This document shows, in pieces, positions 6,874 through 13,435 of a DNA stretch of 14,256 bases. The translations under genes were made by a program, and so were the position numbers. The stretch is from Methylophilaceae bacterium (GTDB lineage Bacteria; Pseudomonadota; Gammaproteobacteria; Burkholderiales; Methylophilaceae), in contig SPJO01000033.1 of assembly GCA_006844635.1 (NCBI GenBank), positions 1-14,256 of the forward strand, written 5' to 3'. Each line of letters opens with the position of its first letter. The stretch's first letter is position 1. Below the pieces are notes generated by a model. It saw nothing but the letters and a program-made list of their open reading frames with translations. It did no database searches and was not told where the DNA came from.

Positions 6874-7284
6874 ATGACTCCAGAACAAGTAACACTTGTG
6901 CAAACCTCTTGGCAAAAAGTAGTGCCGATTAAAGACAAAGCTGCAGAACTCTTTTATGCCAAGTTATTTGAATTAGACCCAGCATTGAAGCCACTGTTTA
7001 AAGGTGATATTGCAGAGCAAGGGCGTAAACTGATGGCGATGATTAATACGGTTGTCAATAAACTGGATGACCTTGGCGATATTGTGCCTGCCGTTCAGGA
7101 CTTAGGTAAACGCCATGTTGGTTATGGCGTTAAAGATTCGCATTACGATACAGTAGCTGCTTCATTGCTGTGGACCTTGGGTGCTGGCTTAGGTGATGCA
7201 TTTACCAGTGAAGTGGAAGCTGCATGGACAGATGCATACACGATATTAGCCAATGCGATGAAAGAGGCTGCTGCAACGGTTTAA
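6874..7284 (+). CDS. single-domain bacterial globin
   Basis: A 136-residue protein that is just the globin fold, of the myoglobin-like/flavohemoglobin-head class rather than a truncated globin. F42 in LFKG fits the invariant CD1 phenylalanine. Q49 in the following helix is the likely distal residue. H81 in LGKRHVGYGV is the proximal heme ligand. There is no reductase domain, so NO dioxygenation or oxygen chemistry would need a separate electron donor. Such globins bind O2 and NO and are often linked to nitrosative stress or low oxygen. The protein lacks a signal sequence and is cytoplasmic. AAGGA (6860-6864) lies 9 bases before the ATG. It is the last gene of the + strand block. It could be cotranscribed with the redox genes or have its own promoter after the 6797-6835 stem-loop. 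Confidence 0.9.
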   Translation: MTPEQVTLVQTSWQKVVPIKDKAAELFYAKLFELDPALKPLFKGDIAEQGRKLMAMINTVVNKLDDLGDIVPAVQDLGKRHVGYGVKDSHYDTVAASLLWTLGAGLGDAFTSEVEAAWTDAYTILANAMKEAAATV

Positions 7285-7307
7285 TCGTTTGGGCGTAGAG
7301 AAAAGAA

Positions 7308-7325
7308 GCCAGTCATGGGGCTGGC
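7308..7325. terminator. hairpin between convergent globin and uvrD genes
   Basis: GCCAG (7308-7312) and CTGGC (7321-7325) form a 5-bp stem with an 8-base loop in the 57-base gap between the two convergent genes. Read on the - strand it is followed by TTCTTTTC, so it best serves as the uvrD terminator. Read on the + strand, a run of five T lies about 10 bases further on (7335-7339). The stem is short, so the call is moderate. Confidence 0.45.
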
Positions 7326-7341
7326 AACTTGGTGTTTTTGA

Positions 7342-9531
7342 TTAGATGGATGTGAGCTTGGCAAACTCAAGCGCCAGCCACTTTAAGCCTTCACTACTAA
7401 AGTTGACTTGAACGCGCATGTCATTCGCTGCGCCTTCATAGCTGACGACAACCCCATTGCCGAATTTTGCATGGGATACGCTTTGGCCAACTTTCCAAGG
7501 CATGGCATCTTTTTGTGCTTTGCTTTTATGGCCTGTCATCACGTGCGGCATTTCAGTGTTTTGATAACCGTTAGATTTGGCGGCTGGTTTGCTATTGATG
7601 CGCTTGATGAGCTCTTCAGGAATTTCATCCAAGAAGCGTGAAGCAATGCCGTAGCGGACTTTACCGTGAAGCATGCGGCTTTGTGCATAACTTAAATACA
7701 AGCGTTGTCTTGCACGCGTCACCGCAACATACATTAAGCGGCGCTCTTCTTCTAGGCCATTGTTTTCATACATGCTTTGTTCATGTGGACACAAACCTTC
7801 TTCTAAACCACTAATGAACACGGTTTTAAACTCAAGCCCTTTTGCTGCGTGTACCGTCATCAATTGTAATGCGTCATAGCCAACATCTGCTTGATGTTCA
7901 CCAGCCTCAAGGCTGGCATGTGTTAAGAATTGTGTTAATAAGTCCTCCTCGGTGTCGCCATCAACATTATTATGGTTACCAAAGTCTTGATTGGTAAAGG
8001 CGACTGCCGCTGTGACTAGTTCTTCCAAGTTAGCAATACGATCTTCGCCATCTTTGGCATTTTGATAATGCAGTTTCAAGCCTGATACGGTTGTGACGAG
8101 TTCAGCCACTTCTGATAAGGAAACGCCGTAGGCTTGATCGGTCATTTCACGAATAAGATTCACGAAGTTCGCAATTTTGCCAGTGGCTTGGCAGGCAGCT
8201 GCCCAGAGACTGCAATCTTGCTGGCGTGCTGTTTCTTGTAAGTTCTCTAATGAGCGTGCACCAATACCGCGTGCGGGGAAATTAATGACGCGCAGTAGCG
8301 CCGTATCATCATTCGCATTCGCGACTAAACGCATATAAGCCAATGCATGTTTAATTTCAGCACGTTCAAAGAAGCGCAAGCCGCCGTAAACACGATAAGG
8401 CAGATTGGCTGAGAATAAAGCATGTTCCAGAATGCGTGATTGCGCATTACTTCGATAAAGCAGCGCAATTTCACTTAAGTTCGTGCCCTCCGCATGCAGC
8501 ATTTTGATTTCGTCGACAATAAAGCTAGCTTCATCTTGATCGTTATATGCTTCATAAATGCGAACAGGTTCGCCTTGCCCAGCTGCGGTCCATAAGTTTT
8601 TACCTAGGCGATTTTTATTGTGCGAAATGATGGCATTTGCGGCATCTAGAATATTGCTGTGCGAGCGGTAGTTTTCTTCTAGCTTGACGATATTTTGTAC
8701 ATTAAAGTCATTCTCAAAGTCACGCATATTACCCACGCGAGCACCACGGAAACCATAAATGGATTGGTCATCGTCACCCACGGCAAATAAGCAATTATCT
8801 TTGCCAGCCAACATTTTTAGCCATAGGTATTGTAAGCGGTTGGTATCTTGAAACTCATCCACTAATATATATTTAAAGCGACTTTGATAATGGTTGCGGA
8901 TATGTGCATCGCGCTCCAATAGTTCATAGCAACGTAGCAACAGCTCCGCAAAGTCAGCAACACCTTCACGGTTGCATTGTTTGTCGTACTCTTCGTATAT
9001 TTCTCTTAGGCGTTGGGAGTGTGCATCGTATGCATCGACTTTGTCTGCCCGAAGTCCTTCCTCTTTACAGCTGTTGATATAGCCTTGTACTTGTTTAGGG
9101 GCGAATTTTTCATCATCGACATTCAGCAGCTTTAATAAGCGCTTGATACTGGATAGTTGATCTGCTGTATCTAAAATCTGGAACGTGCTCGGTAAGCCTG
9201 CTTCGCGGTGATGGGCTCGTAAAAGGCGATTACATAAGCCATGGAAAGTGCCGACCCACATACCACGTGTGTTAATCGGCATCATCGCTGTCAATCGTGT
9301 CAACATTTCTTTCGCTGCTTTGTTGGTGAAAGTGACGGCCATTAAGCCCATGGGAGAGATTTGACCAGTCTGAATCAGCCATGCAATTCTTGTGGTTAAT
9401 ACGCGGGTTTTACCACTACCAGCACCTGCTAAAATTAAAGAGGATTGGTGCGGTAATGTGACCGCCTCTAACTGTTTATTGTTGAGTCCTTCAAGGAGCT
9501 GATTGCTATCTGTCGTGCTTGGATTATCCAT
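7342..9531 (-). CDS. uvrD: DNA helicase II (UvrD/PcrA family)
   Basis: An ATP-dependent 3'-5' superfamily 1A helicase for nucleotide excision and mismatch repair; cytoplasmic. The 729 residues agree with UvrD length (about 720 in E. coli). Motifs in order are the Q-motif stretch LNNKQLEAV (16-24), Walker A AGAGSGKT (35-42), TFTNKAAKEM (motif Ia), VDEFQDT (224-230, Walker B), GDDDQSIYGFRGA (motif III), LEENYRS (motif IV), a late LMTVHAAKGLEF (motif V) and YVAVTRARQRL (motif VI). The C-terminus ends in the small Tudor-like domain of UvrD/PcrA (VGQSVSHAKFGNGVVVSYEG). Rep lacks this pattern, which favours UvrD. The ATG is the first possible start because an in-frame TAG is directly before it. No ribosome binding site is visible there. 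A hairpin shared with the globin gene lies beyond the stop. Confidence 0.95.
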   Translation of the reverse strand: MDNPSTTDSNQLLEGLNNKQLEAVTLPHQSSLILAGAGSGKTRVLTTRIAWLIQTGQISPMGLMAVTFTNKAAKEMLTRLTAMMPINTRGMWVGTFHGLCNRLLRAHHREAGLPSTFQILDTADQLSSIKRLLKLLNVDDEKFAPKQVQGYINSCKEEGLRADKVDAYDAHSQRLREIYEEYDKQCNREGVADFAELLLRCYELLERDAHIRNHYQSRFKYILVDEFQDTNRLQYLWLKMLAGKDNCLFAVGDDDQSIYGFRGARVGNMRDFENDFNVQNIVKLEENYRSHSNILDAANAIISHNKNRLGKNLWTAAGQGEPVRIYEAYNDQDEASFIVDEIKMLHAEGTNLSEIALLYRSNAQSRILEHALFSANLPYRVYGGLRFFERAEIKHALAYMRLVANANDDTALLRVINFPARGIGARSLENLQETARQQDCSLWAAACQATGKIANFVNLIREMTDQAYGVSLSEVAELVTTVSGLKLHYQNAKDGEDRIANLEELVTAAVAFTNQDFGNHNNVDGDTEEDLLTQFLTHASLEAGEHQADVGYDALQLMTVHAAKGLEFKTVFISGLEEGLCPHEQSMYENNGLEEERRLMYVAVTRARQRLYLSYAQSRMLHGKVRYGIASRFLDEIPEELIKRINSKPAAKSNGYQNTEMPHVMTGHKSKAQKDAMPWKVGQSVSHAKFGNGVVVSYEGAANDMRVQVNFSSEGLKWLALEFAKLTSI

Positions 9532-9537
9532 CTACGT

Positions 9538-9566
9538 ATTATCGCATGGAGTGGTGGGAATGGTGA
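9538..9566 (-). promoter_or_regulatory. candidate uvrD promoter giving a leaderless message
   Basis: On the - strand GATAAT (9543-9538) matches the -10 consensus at 5 of 6 positions and lies only 6 bases before the uvrD ATG. Transcription would therefore start at or next to the A of the ATG. With a 17-base spacer, the -35 position reads TCACCA (9566-9561), only 3 of 6 matches. The lack of any ribosome binding site fits a leaderless message. The weak -35 keeps confidence low. Confidence 0.35.
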
Positions 9567-9588
9567 TGTTTGCGGCCAAAAAATCGCA

Positions 9589-9604
9589 CTGTATGTTGAA
9601 ACAA
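9589..9604. promoter_or_regulatory. candidate LexA (SOS) operator upstream of uvrD
   Basis: CTGT-N8-ACAA matches the CTGT-N8-ACAG LexA consensus at 7 of 8 fixed positions, and the next bases (CTGTATGTT) also resemble the ideal operator. It lies about 58 bases before the uvrD start; uvrD is a known SOS gene in E. coli with an imperfect LexA box. The site would sit upstream of the -10 candidate noted above, so a different uvrD promoter would be needed for simple steric repression. It also lies upstream of the small RNA on the other strand. Confidence 0.35.
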
Positions 9605-9665
9605 TTAGTTACAAAAAATTACAACTCATCCCGAACTAAAGGTAAATCCGCTAGTCATAATATAC

Positions 9666-9776
9666 GAGTTAACTGATTGATTGTTATTAGTTACTTCTCC
9701 GCTTTTTCCTCCCTGAGCGGATGCCTTACAACGAGGCATTTAACCCGGCCAATTCCCCTTGGCCGGGCTTTTTTTT
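9666..9776 (+). ncRNA. candidate small RNA with anti-Shine-Dalgarno loop
   Basis: Three consecutive hairpins fill this stretch. Hairpin 1 is TCCGCT (9698-9703) with AGCGGA (9716-9721); its 12-base loop is TTTTCCTCCCTG, which contains TCCTCC as in the 16S rRNA 3' end. Hairpin 2 is TGCCT (9722-9726) with AGGCA (9734-9738). Hairpin 3 is a strong intrinsic terminator. The terminator works only on the + strand, yet both flanking genes (chrA and uvrD) are on the - strand, so a separate + transcript must end here. A -10-like CATAAT at 9656-9661 would start the RNA near 9666-9668; no good -35 was found, so the 5' end is approximate. There is no convincing ORF in it. C-rich loops of this kind occur in several proteobacterial small RNAs that pair with ribosome binding sites. 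I cannot assign a named family without a covariance-model search. Confidence 0.65.
9744..9776 (+). terminator. strong intrinsic terminator of the small RNA
   Basis: CCCGGCCAA (9744-9752) pairs perfectly with TTGGCCGGG (9759-9767) around the loop TTCCCC, and is followed by C and eight T (9769-9776). On the - strand the hairpin is preceded by A and followed by TTAAATG, so it is directional and does not serve chrA. Confidence 0.9.
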
Positions 9777-9791
9777 ATCTTAAGTTAGGCT

Positions 9792-11000
9792 TTAGAAAAG
9801 AAAGGTGATGGTCAAGCGTGCCACGACACACCATACAACAACCCACAATGGTGACAATCGCCATTGCATGAGCATGGCCAAACCGATTAAGGCGATAAGT
9901 AAATCGCCTAGGCTCATGATGCTGCTTGTGAAAATAGGTTGATATAACGCAGCAGCTAACAGACCGACAACAGCCGCATTAACGCCGGCGATGGCGTTTC
10001 TTGCTTTTGGGTTATTAGCGATACTTTGCCAGAAAGGTAGCACGGACGTCACTAATAAAAAACCAGGTAGGAACATAAAGACGAGAGCCGTCGTAGCACC
10101 TGCCCAACTAATTTGATTAGGTGTGGGGATAAGTGCACCCAAGTAAGCTGAAAAAGCAAACATCGGCCCAGGAATCGCTTGTGAGGCACCATAGCCTGCT
10201 AGGAATTGTTCATTACTTAACCAACCTGGCGTAACAACGGCATCTTCTAATAGCGGTAATACAACATGGCCACCACCAAAAACCAATGCGCCCGCTTGGT
10301 AAAATGCTTGAGCGATGGCTTGTAGTCCAGCTTGCGAGCTAGTGAATGTTAGTGCTAACAACATAAAGAAAATTGTTAGCAATCCCATCCCGAGTTTTTG
10401 GCCACAGGGTAATGTTAGTTTAACCGGTGTGTCTGATGATGGTGTGCGGCAAAATAATAGTCCGATTAGTGCGCCTCCAAGTATCACAACGATTTGCGAC
10501 CAAGCTGTGTTTAGATAAAGCAGAAGGGCAACTGTCGCAATGGCAATCAAACGACGGGTGGTATCAGGGCAAAGTTTTTTTGACATGCCCCATACAGCGT
10601 CAGCCACCACAGCAAAAGCGACCAGTTTCAGCCCATGGATAAACGCCTCGCCAATATCGCTGGATAGTGACGGCAATAAATAAGCAAAGCCAATGAGTAA
10701 TAATGCAGAAGGTAAGGTAAATGCGATAAATGCCGCGAGTGCACCCAGCCAGCCAGCACGTAACATCCCCAATACAAACCCCAATTGACTACTGGCTGGG
10801 CCCGGTAAAAATTGGCAAATCGCGAGTAATTGACCAAATTGATGGTCAGATATCCAAGCTTGTTTTTCAACCAGTTCTTTACGGAAGTATCCAAGGTGAG
10901 CGATAGGGCCGCCAAATGCAGTTAAGCCTAATGTTAGGAATGTTTTAAAGACTGCGCAAACGTTGCCTTCAGGCTTGGAGGGGGAGGTCGAGGTGCTCAT
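9792..11000 (-). CDS. chrA: chromate transporter, CHR family (long, two-domain ChrA)
   Basis: A 402-residue inner-membrane protein with about ten or more hydrophobic segments in two homologous halves, the long-chain CHR architecture. The first half carries FGGPIAHLGYFRKE (about residues 29-42), WISDHQFGQLLAICQFLPGP and SQLGFVLG. The second half repeats these as FGGGHVVLPLLEDAVV, WLSNEQFLAGYGASQAIPGP and FSAYLGA. Characterised members export chromate driven by the proton gradient; sulfate or other oxyanions are possible substrates for uncharacterised ones. No ChrB, ChrC or ChrF regulator is next to it, so the true substrate is unproven. The ATG is the only early in-frame start. No ribosome binding site is visible before it, and no obvious promoter was found in the 106-base gap upstream (11001-11106). 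Confidence 0.92.
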   Translation of the reverse strand: MSTSTSPSKPEGNVCAVFKTFLTLGLTAFGGPIAHLGYFRKELVEKQAWISDHQFGQLLAICQFLPGPASSQLGFVLGMLRAGWLGALAAFIAFTLPSALLLIGFAYLLPSLSSDIGEAFIHGLKLVAFAVVADAVWGMSKKLCPDTTRRLIAIATVALLLYLNTAWSQIVVILGGALIGLLFCRTPSSDTPVKLTLPCGQKLGMGLLTIFFMLLALTFTSSQAGLQAIAQAFYQAGALVFGGGHVVLPLLEDAVVTPGWLSNEQFLAGYGASQAIPGPMFAFSAYLGALIPTPNQISWAGATTALVFMFLPGFLLVTSVLPFWQSIANNPKARNAIAGVNAAVVGLLAAALYQPIFTSSIMSLGDLLIALIGLAMLMQWRLSPLWVVVWCVVARLTITFLF

Positions 11001-11106
11001 TTTTGTATCATGAAGATTGATGATGACAATGGTATGACTGCTCGTTTATCGCCTCAATACAGGGTGTTGCCGTTTTTAGTCTCACCGAGCATACTTCCAA
11101 CGAATG

Positions 11107-11460
11107 TTAATCTTCTGTCCAAACTGCAAACTCATTGCCACTGGGTTCCGTAAATTGGAAACGTTTGCCGCCGGGGAAAGAGAAAATCGGTTTAACAATC
11201 ATGCCGCCAGCCTGCATTACTTTTTCTTGTGTTGCTTCTAAGGTATCACTATGAAATACGATAAGCGCACCGCCAGTATCTGCTGTTGAGGCAAGATCAG
11301 CTTTGTAAAATCCACCGTCTAAACCTTCGTTTGAGAACGCCGTATATTCTGGGCCGTAGTCAACAAATGACCAGTTAAAAACGGTTTCGAAGAACGCCTT
11401 TGTTGCCGTTAAATCTCTAGCAGCAAATTCTACATAGTTGATTTTTTCATGTTTAATCAC
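11107..11460 (-). CDS. VOC superfamily (glyoxalase/bleomycin resistance-like) protein
   Basis: A 117-residue single-module vicinal oxygen chelate protein. It opens with INYVEFAARDLTATKAFFETVFNW, the first beta-alpha unit, where E11 is a likely metal-side residue. It closes with GGKRFQFTEPSGNEFAVW, where E110 is the second conserved acidic position. The central GGALIVFHSDTLEATQEKVMQAGG stretch is typical of the second half. These small dimeric proteins range from lyases and dioxygenases to binding proteins, and the substrate cannot be told from sequence. Its start overlaps the end of the GFA gene by 8 bases, so the two are translationally coupled in one operon. Confidence 0.85.
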   Translation of the reverse strand: MIKHEKINYVEFAARDLTATKAFFETVFNWSFVDYGPEYTAFSNEGLDGGFYKADLASTADTGGALIVFHSDTLEATQEKVMQAGGMIVKPIFSFPGGKRFQFTEPSGNEFAVWTED

Positions 11461-11887
11461 TTTGACCTTCTTCAGAGAATTGTGCGAAGAGTTCTGCTCC
11501 AGTCATGTTGTGCGTCTTATTGGCAAAAGCGTAAAACGCTGGCTTCTCCTCGATAAAGAGTTGATGACTAAAGTGTAAGGGAGTTTCATTATCGAATAAT
11601 GCTGAAGGGATGAAGTGCTGTTTAGTTTCTTTTAATCGATAAAATAAAGGTGTGCCACATTTGGAACAAAAGCCACGTTCCGCCCATTCAGAAGAGTTGA
11701 ATATAGAAATGCTATCTTCACCTGTAAAAGCAACTTGGTTATTGCAGTCAAGGACGAACATCACACCACCAGTCCACTTTCTACACATATTACAATGGCA
11801 TGTAGCGACTTCTGGCTCGGCGACTTTAGCTTTTACTGAGACCGTGCCACAAAGACATTTGCCATGCATTTCAATCTCGTTGCTCAT
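11453..11887 (-). CDS. GFA family zinc-binding protein
   Basis: A 144-residue protein with the complete cysteine set of the GFA fold: C11 and C13 (GKCLCGTV), C30, C32 and C35 (TCHCNMCRKWTGG), and C74 and C77 (FCSKCGTPLFY). These bind two zinc ions. The founding member was reported as a glutathione-dependent formaldehyde-activating enzyme, but that activity has been doubted and most paralogues are unassigned. In a methylotroph a role near formaldehyde is tempting yet unsupported by the neighbours here. AGAGGG about 6 bases before the ATG gives a good ribosome binding site. It sits 12 bases after the secreted-protein gene and overlaps the VOC gene, so the three probably form one operon. Confidence 0.9.
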   Translation of the reverse strand: MSNEIEMHGKCLCGTVSVKAKVAEPEVATCHCNMCRKWTGGVMFVLDCNNQVAFTGEDSISIFNSSEWAERGFCSKCGTPLFYRLKETKQHFIPSALFDNETPLHFSHQLFIEEKPAFYAFANKTHNMTGAELFAQFSEEGQSD

Positions 11888-11899
11888 TGTTATCCCTCT

Positions 11900-12604
11900 T
11901 TAGTTTTTTCGTAGCGCCCACTTTTCTTCAGCGACATAAACACCATTGGTGTAGTGAGACCTAATAATACTTAACGTAGGGCCATCACGTCGCACTTCAT
12001 AAATAACCTCTACTAACCTGCTAGACAGTTTTTTTGTCTGTTTTTTTGGTGCTGGTGTTGCATCAATGTTGATGATTTTATCAATGATAGACACGGTGTT
12101 ACTGCTTGCTTTTGGTTTTTTTGGTTTAACGTTGCGAGCATTAGACCTGCGATATCTTTCTGAAAAAATTAAGGCGCCATTTTTTGTGAAGGATAAAGCA
12201 TAAACGTTCGTAAGATTAGGAATATCAAGTTTCTCAGTCCGTTTAATACGCTTTTCTTTGATGTGAATTTTTGCGTGAACGTTTACCTTGGTTTTTGAGG
12301 CGCTAAGGATCTTTGCTTCAATGGCCGCTGTTTTAGATAGGGTTCTAGGTGCACGATCAGGTCCTCTACACTCCGTATATTGACCAGTGCCTTTCCATTT
12401 GCCTTGAATACCTTTTAGGAGGGTAGCGAGCGTGGCTTTTTCCTTGGCTGAAAGCGCAACGGTATCTTCTAGATTGTAATAATCATCTTCTGATTCTGCT
12501 AAAAAGGGAGATTGCTCATAGCAGTCTTTTGCGACTGCCTGCTGACTGAACAAAAAGCCACAGCATAATAGGGCGGTGAAGAAAAGCTTAAAAAGCTGAT
12601 ACAT
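11900..12604 (-). CDS. secreted protein of unknown function
   Basis: A 234-residue protein I do not recognise. The frame is open to an ATG at 12655, but the ATG at 12604 is preferred: AAAAGGAAAT lies just before it, and a clean Sec signal peptide follows (MYQLFKLFFTALLCCG, cleavage after QQAVA before KDCYEQ). There is no good lipobox. The mature protein has an acidic start, a helical stretch ending LKGIQGKWKGTGQYTECRG, then an alternating beta-rich region with many lysines and arginines. A low-complexity basic linker of about 25 residues (PKKPKASS to PKKQTKKL) precedes a final beta stretch (RLVEVIYEVRRDGPTLSIIRSHY, cut here by sense). The KWKGTG start of a beta-rich domain resembles lipocalin-like folds, a weak guess. 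A perfect TATAAT lies on this strand at 12685-12680, overlapping the ung stop; no -35 is evident. Confidence 0.8.
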   Translation of the reverse strand: MYQLFKLFFTALLCCGFLFSQQAVAKDCYEQSPFLAESEDDYYNLEDTVALSAKEKATLATLLKGIQGKWKGTGQYTECRGPDRAPRTLSKTAAIEAKILSASKTKVNVHAKIHIKEKRIKRTEKLDIPNLTNVYALSFTKNGALIFSERYRRSNARNVKPKKPKASSNTVSIIDKIINIDATPAPKKQTKKLSSRLVEVIYEVRRDGPTLSIIRSHYTNGVYVAEEKWALRKN

Positions 12605-12680
12605 GCTTATTTCCTTTTCAATACATGTCGTGTTTGGTTTGTCATCATGATACATGATTCTATTTGATGCTAGCGATGGA

Positions 12681-13367
12681 TTATAGTTTCCAGTTAATTG
12701 GCGTTTGACCTTGTTGCGTTAAATAGTTATTGATCTTAGAAAATTGCTGGTTGCCAAAAAAGCCACGATGGGCTGAAAGTGGTGAAGGGTGAACCGATTT
12801 AAGCACCAAATGCTTGCTTGGGTTAATCGCACCCCCCTTTTTTTGCGCATAACTGCCCCAGAGCACGAATACCAATCCTTCTCGTTGTGCGTTCAATGCT
12901 GTAATTGCTGCATCTGTAAACGCTTCCCAGCCACGTTTCTGGTGTGAGCCGGCGTTGGCTTGCTCAACCGTTAATGCTGCATTTAATAACAATACCCCTT
13001 GCGCAGCCCATGGCGATAAGTCTCCTGAGCCACTCATTTTGATATCGAGATCAGATTCAATCTCCTTGAATATATTCTTCAATGAAGGCGGTAATGGAAT
13101 GCCTTCTGGCACAGAGAAACTTAAGCCATGTGCTTGGTTTGGTCCATGATATGGGTCTTGTCCAATAATGACGACACGGACTTGTTCGAATGGCGTGTGA
13201 TTAAAGGCATTGAAAATCAATGGGCTGGGTGGGTAAATGGTTTTTCCTGCGGCTTTCTCTTGCTTTAAAAAAGCACGCAAGTCTTGCATATAAGGCTTTT
13301 CAAATTCATGCCCAATGGCGGCTTGCCAAGAAGCATGAAGTTGACCAGATTTTGCTGTTGCTACCAT
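12681..13367 (-). CDS. ung: uracil-DNA glycosylase, family 1
   Basis: Removes uracil from DNA to start base excision repair; cytoplasmic. The 228 residues match the family (229 in E. coli). The catalytic motif GQDPYH is at 69-74 with the general base D71, followed by AHGLSFSVP. The uracil-pocket stretch LLLNAALTVE is in the middle. The DNA-minor-groove loop HPSPLSAHRGF begins at H193, the second catalytic residue. All are intact. No ribosome binding site precedes the ATG; a promoter-like pair sits directly upstream. The downstream gene starts 76 bases after the stop with its own ribosome binding site. Confidence 0.96.
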   Translation of the reverse strand: MVATAKSGQLHASWQAAIGHEFEKPYMQDLRAFLKQEKAAGKTIYPPSPLIFNAFNHTPFEQVRVVIIGQDPYHGPNQAHGLSFSVPEGIPLPPSLKNIFKEIESDLDIKMSGSGDLSPWAAQGVLLLNAALTVEQANAGSHQKRGWEAFTDAAITALNAQREGLVFVLWGSYAQKKGGAINPSKHLVLKSVHPSPLSAHRGFFGNQQFSKINNYLTQQGQTPINWKL

Positions 13368-13375
13368 GATGCATC

Positions 13376-13404
13376 ATTGTATGCAGGCAGTCGTTGAATA
13401 GCAA
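13376..13404 (-). promoter_or_regulatory. candidate ung promoter giving a nearly leaderless message
   Basis: On the - strand TTGCTA (13404-13399, 4 of 6 to TTGACA) and TACAAT (13381-13376, 5 of 6 to TATAAT) are 17 bases apart. The -10 ends 8 bases before the ung ATG, so transcription should start within a base or two of the start codon. This agrees with the missing ribosome binding site. Confidence 0.45.
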
Positions 13405-13435
13405 TGCGCATTAATCTTTTTGTGATGATCCTAGA

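Noticed and set aside
9609..9624. Direct repeat TTACAA-AAAA-TTACAA as a regulator site
   Set aside because: A/T-rich and only two short copies; no recognised regulator and likely to arise by chance.
9744..9776. Terminator of chrA
   Set aside because: The T tract is on the + strand side only; chrA is on the - strand, where the hairpin is followed by TTAAATG.
12605..12655. Upstream ATG of the secreted unknown protein
   Set aside because: It would put 17 polar residues before a clear signal peptide; the ATG at 12604 has its own ribosome binding site.
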